This document shows, in pieces, positions 43,599 to 52,581 of a stretch of 64,000 nt of DNA. Below the pieces are notes generated by a model. That model saw only the letters and a program-made list of their open reading frames with translations, ran no database searches and was not told the DNA's origin. Position numbers and translations under genes: made by a program. This stretch comes from Thermatribacter sp048814795. GTDB taxonomy: Bacteria > Atribacterota > Atribacteria > Atribacterales > Thermatribacteraceae. Each line of letters begins with the position of its first letter. The first letter of the stretch is position 1. The stretch is from positions 1,922,001 to 1,986,000 of the forward strand of contig CP184673.1 of assembly GCA_048814795.1 (NCBI GenBank), written 5' to 3'.

Positions 43599-44627
43599 TC
43601 ACTTCTCAGCTTCAACAAATACAAGCTCTCCATCCACCACTCTGGCGGTTCCTCGAGAAGCCTTCCTTAAGCGATCCATTATAGCCCTGCCCAATCCGAC
43701 CTCTGGAACAGGAATCGCCAGAGCTTTCTCAGCCCTTTCGCGCTCAAGTTTGCGCAACGCTGCAAAGAGCCGAAAGGCAACTTCCCTTAAATCACCATTT
43801 TCACTCAAAACGAAAACTGCATCTCCGGAAAAAGACAAGGGACGGGGACTCAACAAAGCAATGCCTTTCTCAAAATCTGCTTTTTTGAGCTCTTCCGCCT
43901 CTCCTTCAAAAATATAGAGTGGAACCCGGGGAGCGTAATGGGTCTTTAACATCCCTGGAGCAAGAGTTCGAGCAGGAAGGCTTTTACGGGTTACTACTTT
44001 TTCGCCAATAACCTCCTCAATCAGTTCTACAGGCACTCCACCCGGACGCAAAAGAAAAAACTTCTCCTCTTCAAAAAGGATAATGGTTGACTCCACCCCT
44101 ACCGAAGTAATTCCCCCATCCAGAATCAAATCCACTTCATCGCCAAGATCTTCTTCAACATCCTCCGCCCGGGTAGGGCTCACATGGCCAAAAAGGTTAG
44201 CACTGGGAGCCGCTACAGGAAAACCGCAGTATTCAATCAGCTTCAAAGCCACCGGATGAGCAGGCATCCTCGCTGCCACCGTATCAAGTCCTGCTGTGAC
44301 AATGTCGGGCACCGTTTCTTTTTTGGGTAAAACCAGAGTGAGTGGACCGGGCCAGAACCTCTCAAGGAGCAAATTTACCCTGGGGGGGACCTTTTGCCAG
44401 AGGTAAGAAACGTCCTTCTTAGAGGCCACATGCACGATAAGAGGGTCAAAAAAGGGCCTTCTTTTGGCCTCAAAAATTCTTGCCACTGCCGATTCCAGGC
44501 AGAAAACCGCCCCCAGACCATATACCGTTTCCGTTGGAAAAGCCACCAGCTTGCCTTCAGCAAGCAGCTTTGCTCCAAGTTTAATGTTTTCCTCGGTAGC
44601 CGGAACTATCTTCCTCATATTCTTCAT
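43599..44627 (-). CDS. tsaC: L-threonylcarbamoyladenylate synthase (Sua5/TsaC)
   Basis: Makes threonylcarbamoyl-AMP from threonine, bicarbonate and ATP for the t6A modification of tRNAs reading ANN codons. The 342 residues are the long Sua5 form: a YrdC domain (AFPTETVYGLGA, FWPGPLTLVL, PVAAPSANLFGH) and a C-terminal Sua5 domain after a linker starting APGMLKTHYAP. Two ATGs (44627 and nine bases later) are possible starts; AAAAGG precedes both. Divergent from uppP with 36 bases between. Confidence 0.95.
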   Translation of the reverse strand: MKNMRKIVPATEENIKLGAKLLAEGKLVAFPTETVYGLGAVFCLESAVARIFEAKRRPFFDPLIVHVASKKDVSYLWQKVPPRVNLLLERFWPGPLTLVLPKKETVPDIVTAGLDTVAARMPAHPVALKLIEYCGFPVAAPSANLFGHVSPTRAEDVEEDLGDEVDLILDGGITSVGVESTIILFEEEKFFLLRPGGVPVELIEEVIGEKVVTRKSLPARTLAPGMLKTHYAPRVPLYIFEGEAEELKKADFEKGIALLSPRPLSFSGDAVFVLSENGDLREVAFRLFAALRKLERERAEKALAIPVPEVGLGRAIMDRLRKASRGTARVVDGELVFVEAEK

Positions 44628-44655
44628 TGACCTTTTTATGCTCAGTGTATAAAAT
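44627..44655 (+). promoter_or_regulatory. Promoter of a probably leaderless uppP mRNA
   Basis: TTGACC (44627-44632), a 17-base spacer and TAAAAT (44650-44655); a TATAAA with 15-base spacing overlaps it. Start of transcription would fall at about 44662 and the ATG is at 44664. No ribosome site is visible. The -35 overlaps the tsaC start codon. Confidence 0.55.
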
Positions 44656-44663
44656 AACTCATT

Positions 44664-45425
44664 ATGAGCGTTTGGCAGGCAAGCACCTTAGGTATTATAC
44701 AGGGACTAACCGAGTTTTTTCCAATTTCTTCGAGTGCCCATTTAATCCTTTTGCGTCCGGTGTTCTCCCTGGGAGAAGAAAGTCTCCTGTTTGACGTGAT
44801 TTTACACGGAGGAACTCTATTTGCAGTTCTGATATACCTCTTTCCCCAGTACAAAAAAGTTATCAAAAATCCCCTATACATTCTCAAAGTCCTCCTGGCT
44901 ACCATACCCGCAGGTGTGTTCGGCCTGGTCTTTGAAAAAACCATTGAAGAATCCATCCGACAAAGATACTTGTTAATAACATTACTCTTGATAGCAGTGG
45001 GGATAATTTTTATCCTGGTCAGCGAAAAACGTGGAAGACACCTGGAGAGCCCCGGTTTCAGAGAAGCACTGATCATTGGCCTTTTCCAGGTCTTTGCTCT
45101 TTTTCCTGGTGTTTCTCGCTCCGGAGCCACCATCCTTGCTGGCCTTTTAGTTGGTCTTAAGCGAGAAGAAGCGGTTATTTTTTCCTTTTTTCTATCATTA
45201 ACTACCATTGGAGGGGCATTTGCAAAAGGAGTTTTTCAACTGCCACAGGGTGCCTTTTTTAACAGTCCTCCACTGCTTGCAGGTTTTCTATCTGCTTTCC
45301 TGTCTGGTCTTTTAGCCTGTACTCTTCTTTTCAAAATCGTCCAGAACCGCGGGCTGCGTCCTTTCGGATTATACAGAATCGCAGTGGGAATTCTCTTTTT
45401 CCTCTGGTTTGCGCTCAGAACATAG
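44664..45425 (+). CDS. uppP: Undecaprenyl-diphosphatase
   Basis: Integral membrane enzyme recycling the lipid carrier for cell-wall synthesis. 253 residues, about eight helices. The catalytic motifs are GLTEFFPISSSAHLIL near residue 13 and FPGVSRSGATIL near residue 153; both are complete. Length is normal. The promoter suggests a leaderless message. Its end overlaps the convergent unknown gene by 11 bases. Confidence 0.96.
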   Translation: MSVWQASTLGIIQGLTEFFPISSSAHLILLRPVFSLGEESLLFDVILHGGTLFAVLIYLFPQYKKVIKNPLYILKVLLATIPAGVFGLVFEKTIEESIRQRYLLITLLLIAVGIIFILVSEKRGRHLESPGFREALIIGLFQVFALFPGVSRSGATILAGLLVGLKREEAVIFSFFLSLTTIGGAFAKGVFQLPQGAFFNSPPLLAGFLSAFLSGLLACTLLFKIVQNRGLRPFGLYRIAVGILFFLWFALRT

Positions 45426-45720
45426 CTTCTTCAAATAATATGCGTAACCTCTCAAGGAGCACTCTTTCGATGCGCCTGAAGAGGTCGTCAGAGAAAAAGT
45501 GGTCTGGCAACCAGATCTTAATGCGACCGTCTTCGAAGATCAGGCCTATTTCACGGGGAAGTTCTTCAACTTCGTTCTCCACTGCTTCAAGCAAGAAAGA
45601 GTTTAAAGCTCCAAACGGGATAAAACAAAGCTGGTACGGGCTGTCCAGCTCATACTCCCAGTATACAAAGACCACTTCACCATGGCGATGAGGAACTGGC
45701 TCCAGTTTTAAACGAAGCAT
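45415..45720 (-). CDS. Small protein of unknown function
   Basis: About 101 residues, acidic, predicted alpha/beta, no cysteines beyond one and no membrane segment. The ATG at 45720 has GGGG nine bases upstream; a TTG at 45729 overlapping the LysE-type stop is an alternative. It follows the exporter gene directly. No family recognised. Confidence 0.65.
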   Translation of the reverse strand: MLRLKLEPVPHRHGEVVFVYWEYELDSPYQLCFIPFGALNSFLLEAVENEVEELPREIGLIFEDGRIKIWLPDHFFSDDLFRRIERVLLERLRILFEEAMF

Positions 45721-45721
45721 T

Positions 45722-46357
45722 TCAAACAACCCCTATTGCAAAGTATCCACCAAAGAAAATCAGCAAAGCACCACACACTCCCACCATCCCTCTGTAGAAA
45801 CGGGGAGAAAAGAAATTGCGACCCCGGTCTACAGTAAACGAAACCAGACTGTACCATACAAGATCGGAAAGAATATGTCCCAGAAAGAAAATCACTGGAC
45901 CCCACACTGGAAAACGGCTTGCCGAAATCACCAGCGCCATCCCCACTGTGGCCCACCACATTATCCAGTAGGGATTGGAAAGGCTGGCCACAATGCCTTT
46001 CCATATCAAACTACTCGAAGAAAAGGACTTTGCAGAGTTTTGCAAAACATTTCCCTGAAGACGTCGCAAAGATAAAAGCATGTCCAGTCCCAGGTAGACC
46101 AGCACGCCACCACCAGCAAGACCAATGACTTTTATCACCCAGCCGTTTTTGAAAAATACCCCCAGACCCAACACCAAAGCAACAACCATACCGGTTTCCA
46201 GCAAGGCATGCCCCAAAACCACCAGAGGACCAGCTCGAAATCCCTCTTTCGAGCTCCCCGAAAGCACCACTGCAAGCAGGGGACCAGGCATTAGGGCTCC
46301 TGAAAAACCGATTAGAAAAGCACTTGCAAAAATGGAAAACAATACCCAAATTCCCAT
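45722..46357 (-). CDS. LysE/RhtB-family exporter
   Basis: A 211-residue membrane protein with six helices. The LysE family motif FSGALMPGPLLAVVLSGS is near residue 18, followed by GLGVFFKNGW and YLGLDMLLSLRR. Such proteins export amino acids or other small molecules. I use the ATG at 46357, which has AGGAG 11 bases upstream and begins at the first helix; an upstream in-frame ATG at 46387 lies just where transcription from TATAAT (46398-46393) should start. Substrate unknown. Confidence 0.85.
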   Translation of the reverse strand: MGIWVLFSIFASAFLIGFSGALMPGPLLAVVLSGSSKEGFRAGPLVVLGHALLETGMVVALVLGLGVFFKNGWVIKVIGLAGGGVLVYLGLDMLLSLRRLQGNVLQNSAKSFSSSSLIWKGIVASLSNPYWIMWWATVGMALVISASRFPVWGPVIFFLGHILSDLVWYSLVSFTVDRGRNFFSPRFYRGMVGVCGALLIFFGGYFAIGVV

Positions 46358-46432
46358 AACCCGGTTTTCTCCTATCAATACTTTCATTTTATATTATAAC
46401 CGAAAATCGCCGGGCAAAAGAAAGAGCAAAAA

Positions 46433-46469
46433 TAAAAAAGGCGCCTGGTTTTTTAAAACCAGGCGCCTT
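46433..46469 (-). terminator. Terminator after the sugar-isomerase operon
   Basis: A 15-base perfect stem (46438-46452 with 46455-46469), GC-rich core GGCGCCTGG, followed on the minus strand by a run of T. It lies 18 bases past the last gene of the GntR operon. Confidence 0.9.
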
Positions 46470-46486
46470 CCAGAAAACAACCACAT

Positions 46487-47395
46487 TCAGACCAGATAAG
46501 GTTTCAAGAGCTGCTTAGCAAGGAGAATACCCCTCAACTTGCTTTCTGTATCCTTTTCAAAACTGCGATCTTCATGTTCTACACTAACCACATAATTATA
46601 ACCCACATCGTAAAGAGCGCGAATGAAGGATTTCCAATCTATATCTCCGGTTCCAGCAACTTTGTCCACGTACCACCCAAAACCAAAAATACCTACCTGG
46701 TTCAAACGATCTTTAAGGATTTTGGTATCCTTGGCGTGGGTATGAAAGATTTTTTCTCGAAAGTCATAAACTACTTTAACATAATCTATCTGTTGCCAGA
46801 TAAGATGGGAAGGGTCAAGGTTAAGCCCCAGATAATTGGAGGGAATCATCTCAAACATGCGTTCCCAGATCTCCGGAGTGGTAGCTAAATTGGTTCCTCC
46901 GGGCCAGCGATCAATAGTGTAAAGCATGGGGCAGTTTTCTATAGCCAGCTTAACCCCGTGAACTTCAGCGAATTTCACAAGATCCGGAAAGACCTTCTTA
47001 TACTCTTCAAGAGCTTCCTCGATGTTCATGCGGGGATCCCTTCCCACAAAAGTGCCTACCACACCTACACCGAGAAGAGAAGCTGCCTTTATAACTTTTT
47101 TCAAATGCTCATGGTAAAATTTACGTCGCTCAAGGTCGGGGTCCAGATTATTGGGATAATAACCCAAAGAGGAAATTTCTAAGCCATGGTTCTGAAGCAT
47201 TTCCCTTATTTGAGCAGCACTTTCTGAATCAAGGTTTTCAACCTCTATATGTTGAGTACCTGCATAGCGTCTTTTTTCATAAGTTTTGGGCCAGCAAGCA
47301 ACCTCCAGCATTTCAAAACCATTTTTAGCAGCCCAACTTGCTATTTCTCCCAAAGTAAGCTCTGGAAGACAAGCAGTCATAAAACCTATTTTCAT
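46487..47395 (-). CDS. Sugar phosphate isomerase/epimerase family protein
   Basis: A 302-residue TIM-barrel of the xylose-isomerase-like family. Metal-binding residues can be seen in the ends of strands: LAIENCPM (Glu), LGLNLDPSHLIWQ (Asp, His), FHTHAKD (His), and VVSVEHEDRSF (Glu). Members isomerise keto sugars or dehydrate inositols (IolE, IolI). It is the last gene of the GntR-ROK-dehydrogenase operon, which supports a role in sugar or inositol breakdown; the exact step is unknown. GGGGAGAG precedes the ATG. Confidence 0.86.
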   Translation of the reverse strand: MKIGFMTACLPELTLGEIASWAAKNGFEMLEVACWPKTYEKRRYAGTQHIEVENLDSESAAQIREMLQNHGLEISSLGYYPNNLDPDLERRKFYHEHLKKVIKAASLLGVGVVGTFVGRDPRMNIEEALEEYKKVFPDLVKFAEVHGVKLAIENCPMLYTIDRWPGGTNLATTPEIWERMFEMIPSNYLGLNLDPSHLIWQQIDYVKVVYDFREKIFHTHAKDTKILKDRLNQVGIFGFGWYVDKVAGTGDIDWKSFIRALYDVGYNYVVSVEHEDRSFEKDTESKLRGILLAKQLLKPYLV

Positions 47396-47413
47396 TAACG
47401 CTCTCCCCTTTCA

Positions 47414-48574
47414 TTATTCAACTTTCACCCAGCGCCCACTACGGGCACTCTCCAGGATAGCCTCACATAAAATTACTTCCCGCAACCCATCCCGGAAGGT
47501 CGGGAAGGGAGGAGTAATCCCCCGTTCATTTTCTCCATTTAAAATAAAACGATACACCTCTTTGAACATCTGCTTAGAGGTATCAGGGAAACCTTCATTG
47601 TGACCTCCCGGGAAGGAAACAATGCTTCGAGTTTCTTCAGAAAGTAACGAAGGGTCTTTCATCAACACTTCGTTAGCCTTATCTCTTCTTCCAATCCACA
47701 TTTCATTGGGTTTTTCGGAATCCCAGCTCAGGGAACACTCGGAACCATGAATTTCAAAGAACAACCGATTTTTTCTTCCCGCAGCAACCTGATTAACGGT
47801 CATAACACCATGGGCTCCGCTTTTAAAGTGCAAAAGCACGCTGGCATAGTCTTCAGTGTTTATGGGGATATCCTGGTAATCCTCAGGACGTAGAATCTTT
47901 CCTGCATAGGTTTCCACGGGTCTCAAGGGTTTTTTGCGAATTTTGTGGAAGGTGGCAAAATCAGCAAAAACTTCTATCACCCGATCTCCACTTATATATT
48001 CTATAAGGTCTAACCAGTGGGACCCTATATCGGCAACCGCTCGGGAATCCCCGCTCAGCTCAGGTTCCAAACGCCAGTTATAGTCGGTATTGTAGAAAAG
48101 CCAGTCCTGAAGGTAAGAACCATGTATTGCAAAAACCTTACCTACTTTTCCGTTTTTCACCATAAAATGAGCCTCACGTGCAAGGGGATAATACCGAATA
48201 TTAAAATGAACCGCATTGACCAGATTTTTCTTATCAGCAAGTTCCACCAGTTCCTCTGCTTCTTTGCGGTTCATAGCCAGGGGCTTTTCACAAACCACGT
48301 GCTTTCCAGCAAGAAGTGCTTCTTTGCTCATCTGATAATGCAAAAAATTGGGGGTACAAATGTGAATCACTTCTATATCATCATCTTTAAGTAACTCCCG
48401 ATAATCGCCGTACCACTTCGCAATAGCCAATTCTTGAGCTTTCTTCTGAGCCACCTCATCATTAACATCGGCTACTGCCACCACCTCAGCCAGAGCAGTG
48501 CGCCTTGCTGCTTCAACATGTGCCGGTCCTATAAAACCCGTACCAATAACTCCCAGCTTCAAAGTCCTGCTCAT
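47414..48574 (-). CDS. Gfo/Idh/MocA-family dehydrogenase
   Basis: NAD(P)-dependent sugar/inositol-type dehydrogenase of 386 residues. The N-terminal Rossmann motif is GVIGTGFIGPAHV; CTPNFLHYQM and CEKPLA carry the catalytic EKP motif; GSHWLDL follows. The ATG at 48574 overlaps the ROK gene stop as ATGA and has GGGGG upstream; an open extension upstream is not needed. It pairs with the isomerase gene after it. A second member of the family is truncated at base 1. Confidence 0.9.
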   Translation of the reverse strand: MSRTLKLGVIGTGFIGPAHVEAARRTALAEVVAVADVNDEVAQKKAQELAIAKWYGDYRELLKDDDIEVIHICTPNFLHYQMSKEALLAGKHVVCEKPLAMNRKEAEELVELADKKNLVNAVHFNIRYYPLAREAHFMVKNGKVGKVFAIHGSYLQDWLFYNTDYNWRLEPELSGDSRAVADIGSHWLDLIEYISGDRVIEVFADFATFHKIRKKPLRPVETYAGKILRPEDYQDIPINTEDYASVLLHFKSGAHGVMTVNQVAAGRKNRLFFEIHGSECSLSWDSEKPNEMWIGRRDKANEVLMKDPSLLSEETRSIVSFPGGHNEGFPDTSKQMFKEVYRFILNGENERGITPPFPTFRDGLREVILCEAILESARSGRWVKVE

Positions 48575-49554
48575 CCTATAACCCCCTTCATCCATTGTTC
48601 TTTTGCCCAGGTAGCTGTACCAATCACACCAGCATCCATACCCAGCAGGGTAGGAGAAAATTTAATAGTATCCACAGGAGCCATGAAGAGCCGATTTTTT
48701 AAGCCCCGCCAGATACTTTCAAAAAGCAGGTCTCCAGCCTGGGCGACTCCACCTCCTATTACCATCATCTCCGGATTAACCACCACACATATATTGGAAA
48801 GCGCCTGACCGATATAAAGGCCTGCTCTGATGATTATCTCTCTTGCCACTTCATCCCCCTTACCCGCAGCTTCAGCAATTACCCGAGGAGTCACCCTATT
48901 AAGGTCTCCTTCCACCATATCCCGAATCAAAGTATCATTTTGCTGAACCAGAGCCCTCAGAGCGGAAGCCACCATAGCAGGTCCCGAAGCGTAAGCCTCA
49001 AGGCATCCTCGATTGCCACAACCGCATTTTACACCCTGAGGCTCAACGGTTATATGGCCAAATTCCCCAGCACTCCCGTCTTTCCCTATGTAAAGCTCTC
49101 CATTGAGAACCACACCGCCACCGATGCCGGTACCAATGGCTACCATGACCATGCTGTCTACTTCTCGCCCTGCACCAAAGCGCTTTTCAGCAAGAGTAAT
49201 CGCCCGAACGTCATTGATAACCGCTACAGGAAGAGAGGTTTTTTCTTCCAGCAACCTCTTAATGGGCACCCCTTTCCACTTGTTGGGAAAGTTAGGAAGA
49301 AGAATTCCCACCCCCTCTTTCCAATCAATCAAACCAGGAATACCTATGCCCAGGGCTGCGACTCTCATCTCGTCACCAGCGCTTTCTTTGAGGTGCACCG
49401 CTTCACGAGCAATGTCTTCTATGACCTCCTCTGCCTTGCGCATTGCTCTGGTGGGAATGGTCGAACGTTGCAGAACCTTTCCGCTCTCACTTACCACAGC
49501 AATTTTGGTGTTGGTTCCTCCAAGATCCACCCCCAGAAATGCTTTCTCGCTCAT
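48571..49554 (-). CDS. ROK-family sugar kinase
   Basis: A 327-residue kinase of the ROK family, transferring phosphate from ATP to a hexose. GVDLGGTNTKIAV is the phosphate-binding start; GIGIPGLID, INDVRAITLAE and GTGIGGGVV follow; the zinc motif is EFGHITV...CGCGNRGCLEAYAS with all cysteines present. Glucokinase is the default guess but N-acetyl or other hexoses are possible. ATGA overlaps with both neighbours tie it to the GntR regulator and the dehydrogenase. Confidence 0.92.
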   Translation of the reverse strand: MSEKAFLGVDLGGTNTKIAVVSESGKVLQRSTIPTRAMRKAEEVIEDIAREAVHLKESAGDEMRVAALGIGIPGLIDWKEGVGILLPNFPNKWKGVPIKRLLEEKTSLPVAVINDVRAITLAEKRFGAGREVDSMVMVAIGTGIGGGVVLNGELYIGKDGSAGEFGHITVEPQGVKCGCGNRGCLEAYASGPAMVASALRALVQQNDTLIRDMVEGDLNRVTPRVIAEAAGKGDEVAREIIIRAGLYIGQALSNICVVVNPEMMVIGGGVAQAGDLLFESIWRGLKNRLFMAPVDTIKFSPTLLGMDAGVIGTATWAKEQWMKGVIG

Positions 49555-50333
49555 TTTCGATCCTCCTCAAAATCTATCCTTCGGCGGATTTGCGCCTGAT
49601 CAGCAACCAGGTGCACTGTAAAACGCAAGCGATCCCCTCGGGCTACCGAGCGGGTAAGTTCGACCGGCACATCACTTTTCAAAAAAGCAATTCTCTCTAT
49701 TAAAAAAGCTGGTAACCCCCGACGACAACCCAGAAAACTTGCCTCTTCTTTCCCTACCTTACCCACTTCATAGGTCTCAAAGGCATGCACCAGAACCAAA
49801 CCATATTTATCCCTCAAGATAGCGTAAAGAGAGCCTTTGCTCAGATCTTCCTGAATAAGCCCCGGACAGAGAAAGTAAGGAATGTAGGTATGCTCCACCA
49901 GAATAGGATCCTCATTGGCAAGGCGAACCCTTACGATCTCGTTTACCTTTCTGTTTTCATCTGAAAGGTGCAGGAGTTCTGCGACGTCTGCCTCGGCTTC
50001 TATCACTCTCTGAGTAATTACCCGAGAACTTGGTTTCAAGCCAAGTTCTTGCATGTCCTCACTAAAACTGTAAAGTTTGGGTAACCTCCTCCGGAGCTTG
50101 GGAGAAGCAACAAAAGTACCCCTACCCTGCCGACGATAAACCAAACCTTCTTGCGCCAGAGCATTTATGGCCTGACGCACCGTAATCCTGCTCACCCTGT
50201 AAACCTGCCCCAGCTCATTTTCAGAAGGAAGGCGATCTCCTGGTTTGAGAGCGCCACTGAGTATCTGGTTCTTCAATATGTTCTTGAGCTGAACATAAAG
50301 AGGAACGTCCCGATTGGAGTAAATTTCTTCCAT
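49551..50333 (-). CDS. GntR-family regulator, HutC subfamily
   Basis: A 260-residue regulator. The N-terminal winged helix has LPSENELGQVYRVSRITVRQ, read here as LPSENELGQVYRVSR and ITVRQAINAL, and ends RRQGRGTFVA; the C-terminal UTRA domain (about 95-250) has the EHTYIP motif and binds a small ligand. First gene of the sugar operon, so it probably represses it until the sugar, or its phosphate, is present. A divergent or neighbouring deoC-OYE unit upstream may also be a target. Confidence 0.92.
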   Translation of the reverse strand: MEEIYSNRDVPLYVQLKNILKNQILSGALKPGDRLPSENELGQVYRVSRITVRQAINALAQEGLVYRRQGRGTFVASPKLRRRLPKLYSFSEDMQELGLKPSSRVITQRVIEAEADVAELLHLSDENRKVNEIVRVRLANEDPILVEHTYIPYFLCPGLIQEDLSKGSLYAILRDKYGLVLVHAFETYEVGKVGKEEASFLGCRRGLPAFLIERIAFLKSDVPVELTRSVARGDRLRFTVHLVADQAQIRRRIDFEEDRK

Positions 50334-50378
50334 AACTACTTTGCCTTCACCAACCCACCCAAAAGTATTTTTTCGACT

Positions 50379-50384
50379 ATTATA
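50379..50384 (-). promoter_or_regulatory. -10 box of the GntR operon
   Basis: Minus-strand TATAAT, 46 bases before the GntR start codon. The expected -35 position lies inside the left arm and loop of the inverted repeat at 50391-50431 and is not consensus. Confidence 0.5.
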
Positions 50385-50390
50385 CCCTCA

Positions 50391-50431
50391 TTTTACGGCT
50401 TCCTGGCTTAAATGACCAGGAAGCCGTAAAA
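50391..50431. terminator. Long perfect stem-loop between the OYE gene and the GntR promoter
   Basis: TTTTACGGCTTCCTGG (50391-50406), nine-base loop, CCAGGAAGCCGTAAAA (50416-50431): 16 base pairs without mismatch, 14 bases past the OYE stop. There is no T-run beyond the stem. It may be a terminator or an mRNA end, but it also covers the -35 region of the GntR promoter and could be an operator. Confidence 0.55.
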
Positions 50432-50445
50432 GTCCTCACACCAAG

Positions 50446-52566
50446 TTAAAGCTCGACTTCGGTGGGCAGATTAGAGATAATCTCCCGGTTAGCGTTGAGC
50501 AAAACGCCTTCATCAATGGTCAGAGCTATATTCGCTCCATCAGTTACTGCACCACGCAGGTTACGCACCACCTTGGCATCACCAATTTTGGCCACGTTCA
50601 AGCCTGCTGCAAGAAGTTCCTGATAAAGAGCGTCATCTGGTGCCATTTTGGCAAGCACCACGTTATCTACCTTTATGGTCTTGCGGTTAAATTCGTTATC
50701 CTGAACTACCACACTACCATCTTTCCTAATTTCGAGAACCGTGGAAGAAGCCAGAATGGTTACTGGGTGAGCAAAGGCGCGTCCCTTAAGCCCCTCACCG
50801 TTACCACCAGCAAACCTCTTCATCATCACGTCCCGGTGGCAGGGCTCCATCCAGGAGGCAAATTCTTTTTCCTCAGTAACTATGTAGACCTTTTTGCCTT
50901 CCACACCAAGTTTCTCGACTGCATCAGCTGCCCCGAAATGATCTCCCCAAACCAGCACTACTTCCCCAACATCCACCGGCTCGGGCTTATCACCAGGATA
51001 GTATTCACAGCCTTTCGTCTTACAGCGAAGAATATCCTGGAAGTCCACAACCAGTGGAAGGTCAACACCAGGAATATCCGGTTTCTGAATCTTGCTACCA
51101 GTAGCTACAACAATTGCGTCAAAAGCTTTGAGATCTTCAAGGGTAGGACTTACCCGATAACGCACTTCAACTCCCAGCTTCTTCATCTGCCTTCTTTGCC
51201 AGTCCGCATACCAGCGCATCTTGTTCTTACCAGGAACTGTGCAACAATAAAGAATGGCTCCACCAAGCTCCCCAGTTTTTTCAAAAATAGTAACCTGATG
51301 GCCTCTGAGTGTCGCAATTCGCGCGGCTTCCATTCCACCGGGGCCACCACCCACCACAGCTACCTTCAGACTCTTTCGAGCTTTGGGAAGATGAATAAAA
51401 CGCTCGTCACCAATAGCCGGATTAATGGCGCAGCGCATTTCCCGCTTAATCATCAAAGACTCCTGCCAGCAGCCCACCAGACAGGAAATACATTTGCGAA
51501 TTTCATCGACCTTTCCATATTTCGCCTTGTTGGCCCAGTAGGGATCGGCAACAAGCTGCCGGGAAAGGCCTACCATGTCGGCTTTTCCTTCAGCCAGTAT
51601 GCGTTCACAGTAAGCTGGATCACGCAAAGTATGACTGGTAATAACCGGTATCTTGACGTGCTTCTTAATCTCTTCAGCAGTATAGGTGTTCCAGCCCTGA
51701 GGATAGTACATGGGATCCATGGTGGGACCTGGAACCTCAAATATGCCTGCGCTGATGTCCAGAAAAGCTACGCCAGCCTCTTCCATAAGCTTGGCAATCT
51801 TAATACTCTCATCAAGAGTCCTCCCACCCTCAATCCATTCTTCGCCGGAATAGCGAATGCCAATGGGAAACTTTTTACCGCATTTAAGCTTGATACGATC
51901 GATGATTTCCAGCACAAAACGCATACGATTGATAAAACTCCCACCAAAGCGGTCATTACGCCGGTTGACATAAGGACTCATAAACTGAGCAATAAGGTAA
52001 CCGTGTGCCCCGTGAAGCTCTACCGCATCAAATCCGGCCTGTTGAATGCGCCAGGCAGCTTCAGCAAATTTTTCAATTAAATCGTAAATTTCTTCGATGG
52101 TCATGGCACGAATGGACTTGCCAGACTTACCAAGATCTTCAGCATAAACTATTTCATGACCTGCAGAACCAGGAAGGGAAACCACCATGTCAGTAGCCGA
52201 AAAAAGGTCCTTACGAGGCCAGGCAGCCTGACGACCGGGGTGTTGAATCTGTACTGCACACTTTGCACCATGACGATGCATTGCTTCAGCCAGACGGGCA
52301 AGACCAGGAATCATGGGATCTTCATCTGCAGCAAGACAGGTTACCGTAGGACGGCCTGTAGCCTTATCGGGAGTGGTTGCCCCTACAATTATAAAACCAG
52401 TACCACCCTTAGCGATCTCTTCGTGGTAAGTTATGACCCGCTCGTTCACCGAACCATCCGCATTGGCAGAGCTTATATCAGTTGGAACATGCACAACGCG
52501 GTTGGGAACCACAAAATTACCTATTTCAATTGGAGAAAAAAGATGAGGAAAATTTTGATTGGCCAA
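50446..52566 (-). CDS. NADH:flavin oxidoreductase of the 2,4-dienoyl-CoA reductase/OYE type
   Basis: A 706-residue, three-domain reductase. Residues 1-360 are the FMN-binding OYE barrel (FSPIEIGNFVVPNRVV, ELHGAHGYLIAQFMSP). Cysteines in CISCLVGCWQESLMIKREMRC bind a [4Fe-4S] cluster. The C-terminal half binds FAD (VVGGGPGGMEAARIA) and NAD(P). The architecture is that of FadH, trimethylamine dehydrogenase and related enoate reductases, so it reduces a conjugated C=C bond or acts on an amine; the substrate is not evident. 15 bases after deoC, same operon. Confidence 0.9.
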   Translation of the reverse strand: MANQNFPHLFSPIEIGNFVVPNRVVHVPTDISSANADGSVNERVITYHEEIAKGGTGFIIVGATTPDKATGRPTVTCLAADEDPMIPGLARLAEAMHRHGAKCAVQIQHPGRQAAWPRKDLFSATDMVVSLPGSAGHEIVYAEDLGKSGKSIRAMTIEEIYDLIEKFAEAAWRIQQAGFDAVELHGAHGYLIAQFMSPYVNRRNDRFGGSFINRMRFVLEIIDRIKLKCGKKFPIGIRYSGEEWIEGGRTLDESIKIAKLMEEAGVAFLDISAGIFEVPGPTMDPMYYPQGWNTYTAEEIKKHVKIPVITSHTLRDPAYCERILAEGKADMVGLSRQLVADPYWANKAKYGKVDEIRKCISCLVGCWQESLMIKREMRCAINPAIGDERFIHLPKARKSLKVAVVGGGPGGMEAARIATLRGHQVTIFEKTGELGGAILYCCTVPGKNKMRWYADWQRRQMKKLGVEVRYRVSPTLEDLKAFDAIVVATGSKIQKPDIPGVDLPLVVDFQDILRCKTKGCEYYPGDKPEPVDVGEVVLVWGDHFGAADAVEKLGVEGKKVYIVTEEKEFASWMEPCHRDVMMKRFAGGNGEGLKGRAFAHPVTILASSTVLEIRKDGSVVVQDNEFNRKTIKVDNVVLAKMAPDDALYQELLAAGLNVAKIGDAKVVRNLRGAVTDGANIALTIDEGVLLNANREIISNLPTEVEL

Positions 52567-52581
52567 AAGAATTACCTCCCT

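Noticed and set aside
50767..52080. Long open frame of 437 codons on the plus strand opposite the OYE reductase
   Set aside because: It lies fully antisense to a clear enzyme with all motifs, and its sequence has no recognisable domain or ribosome site.
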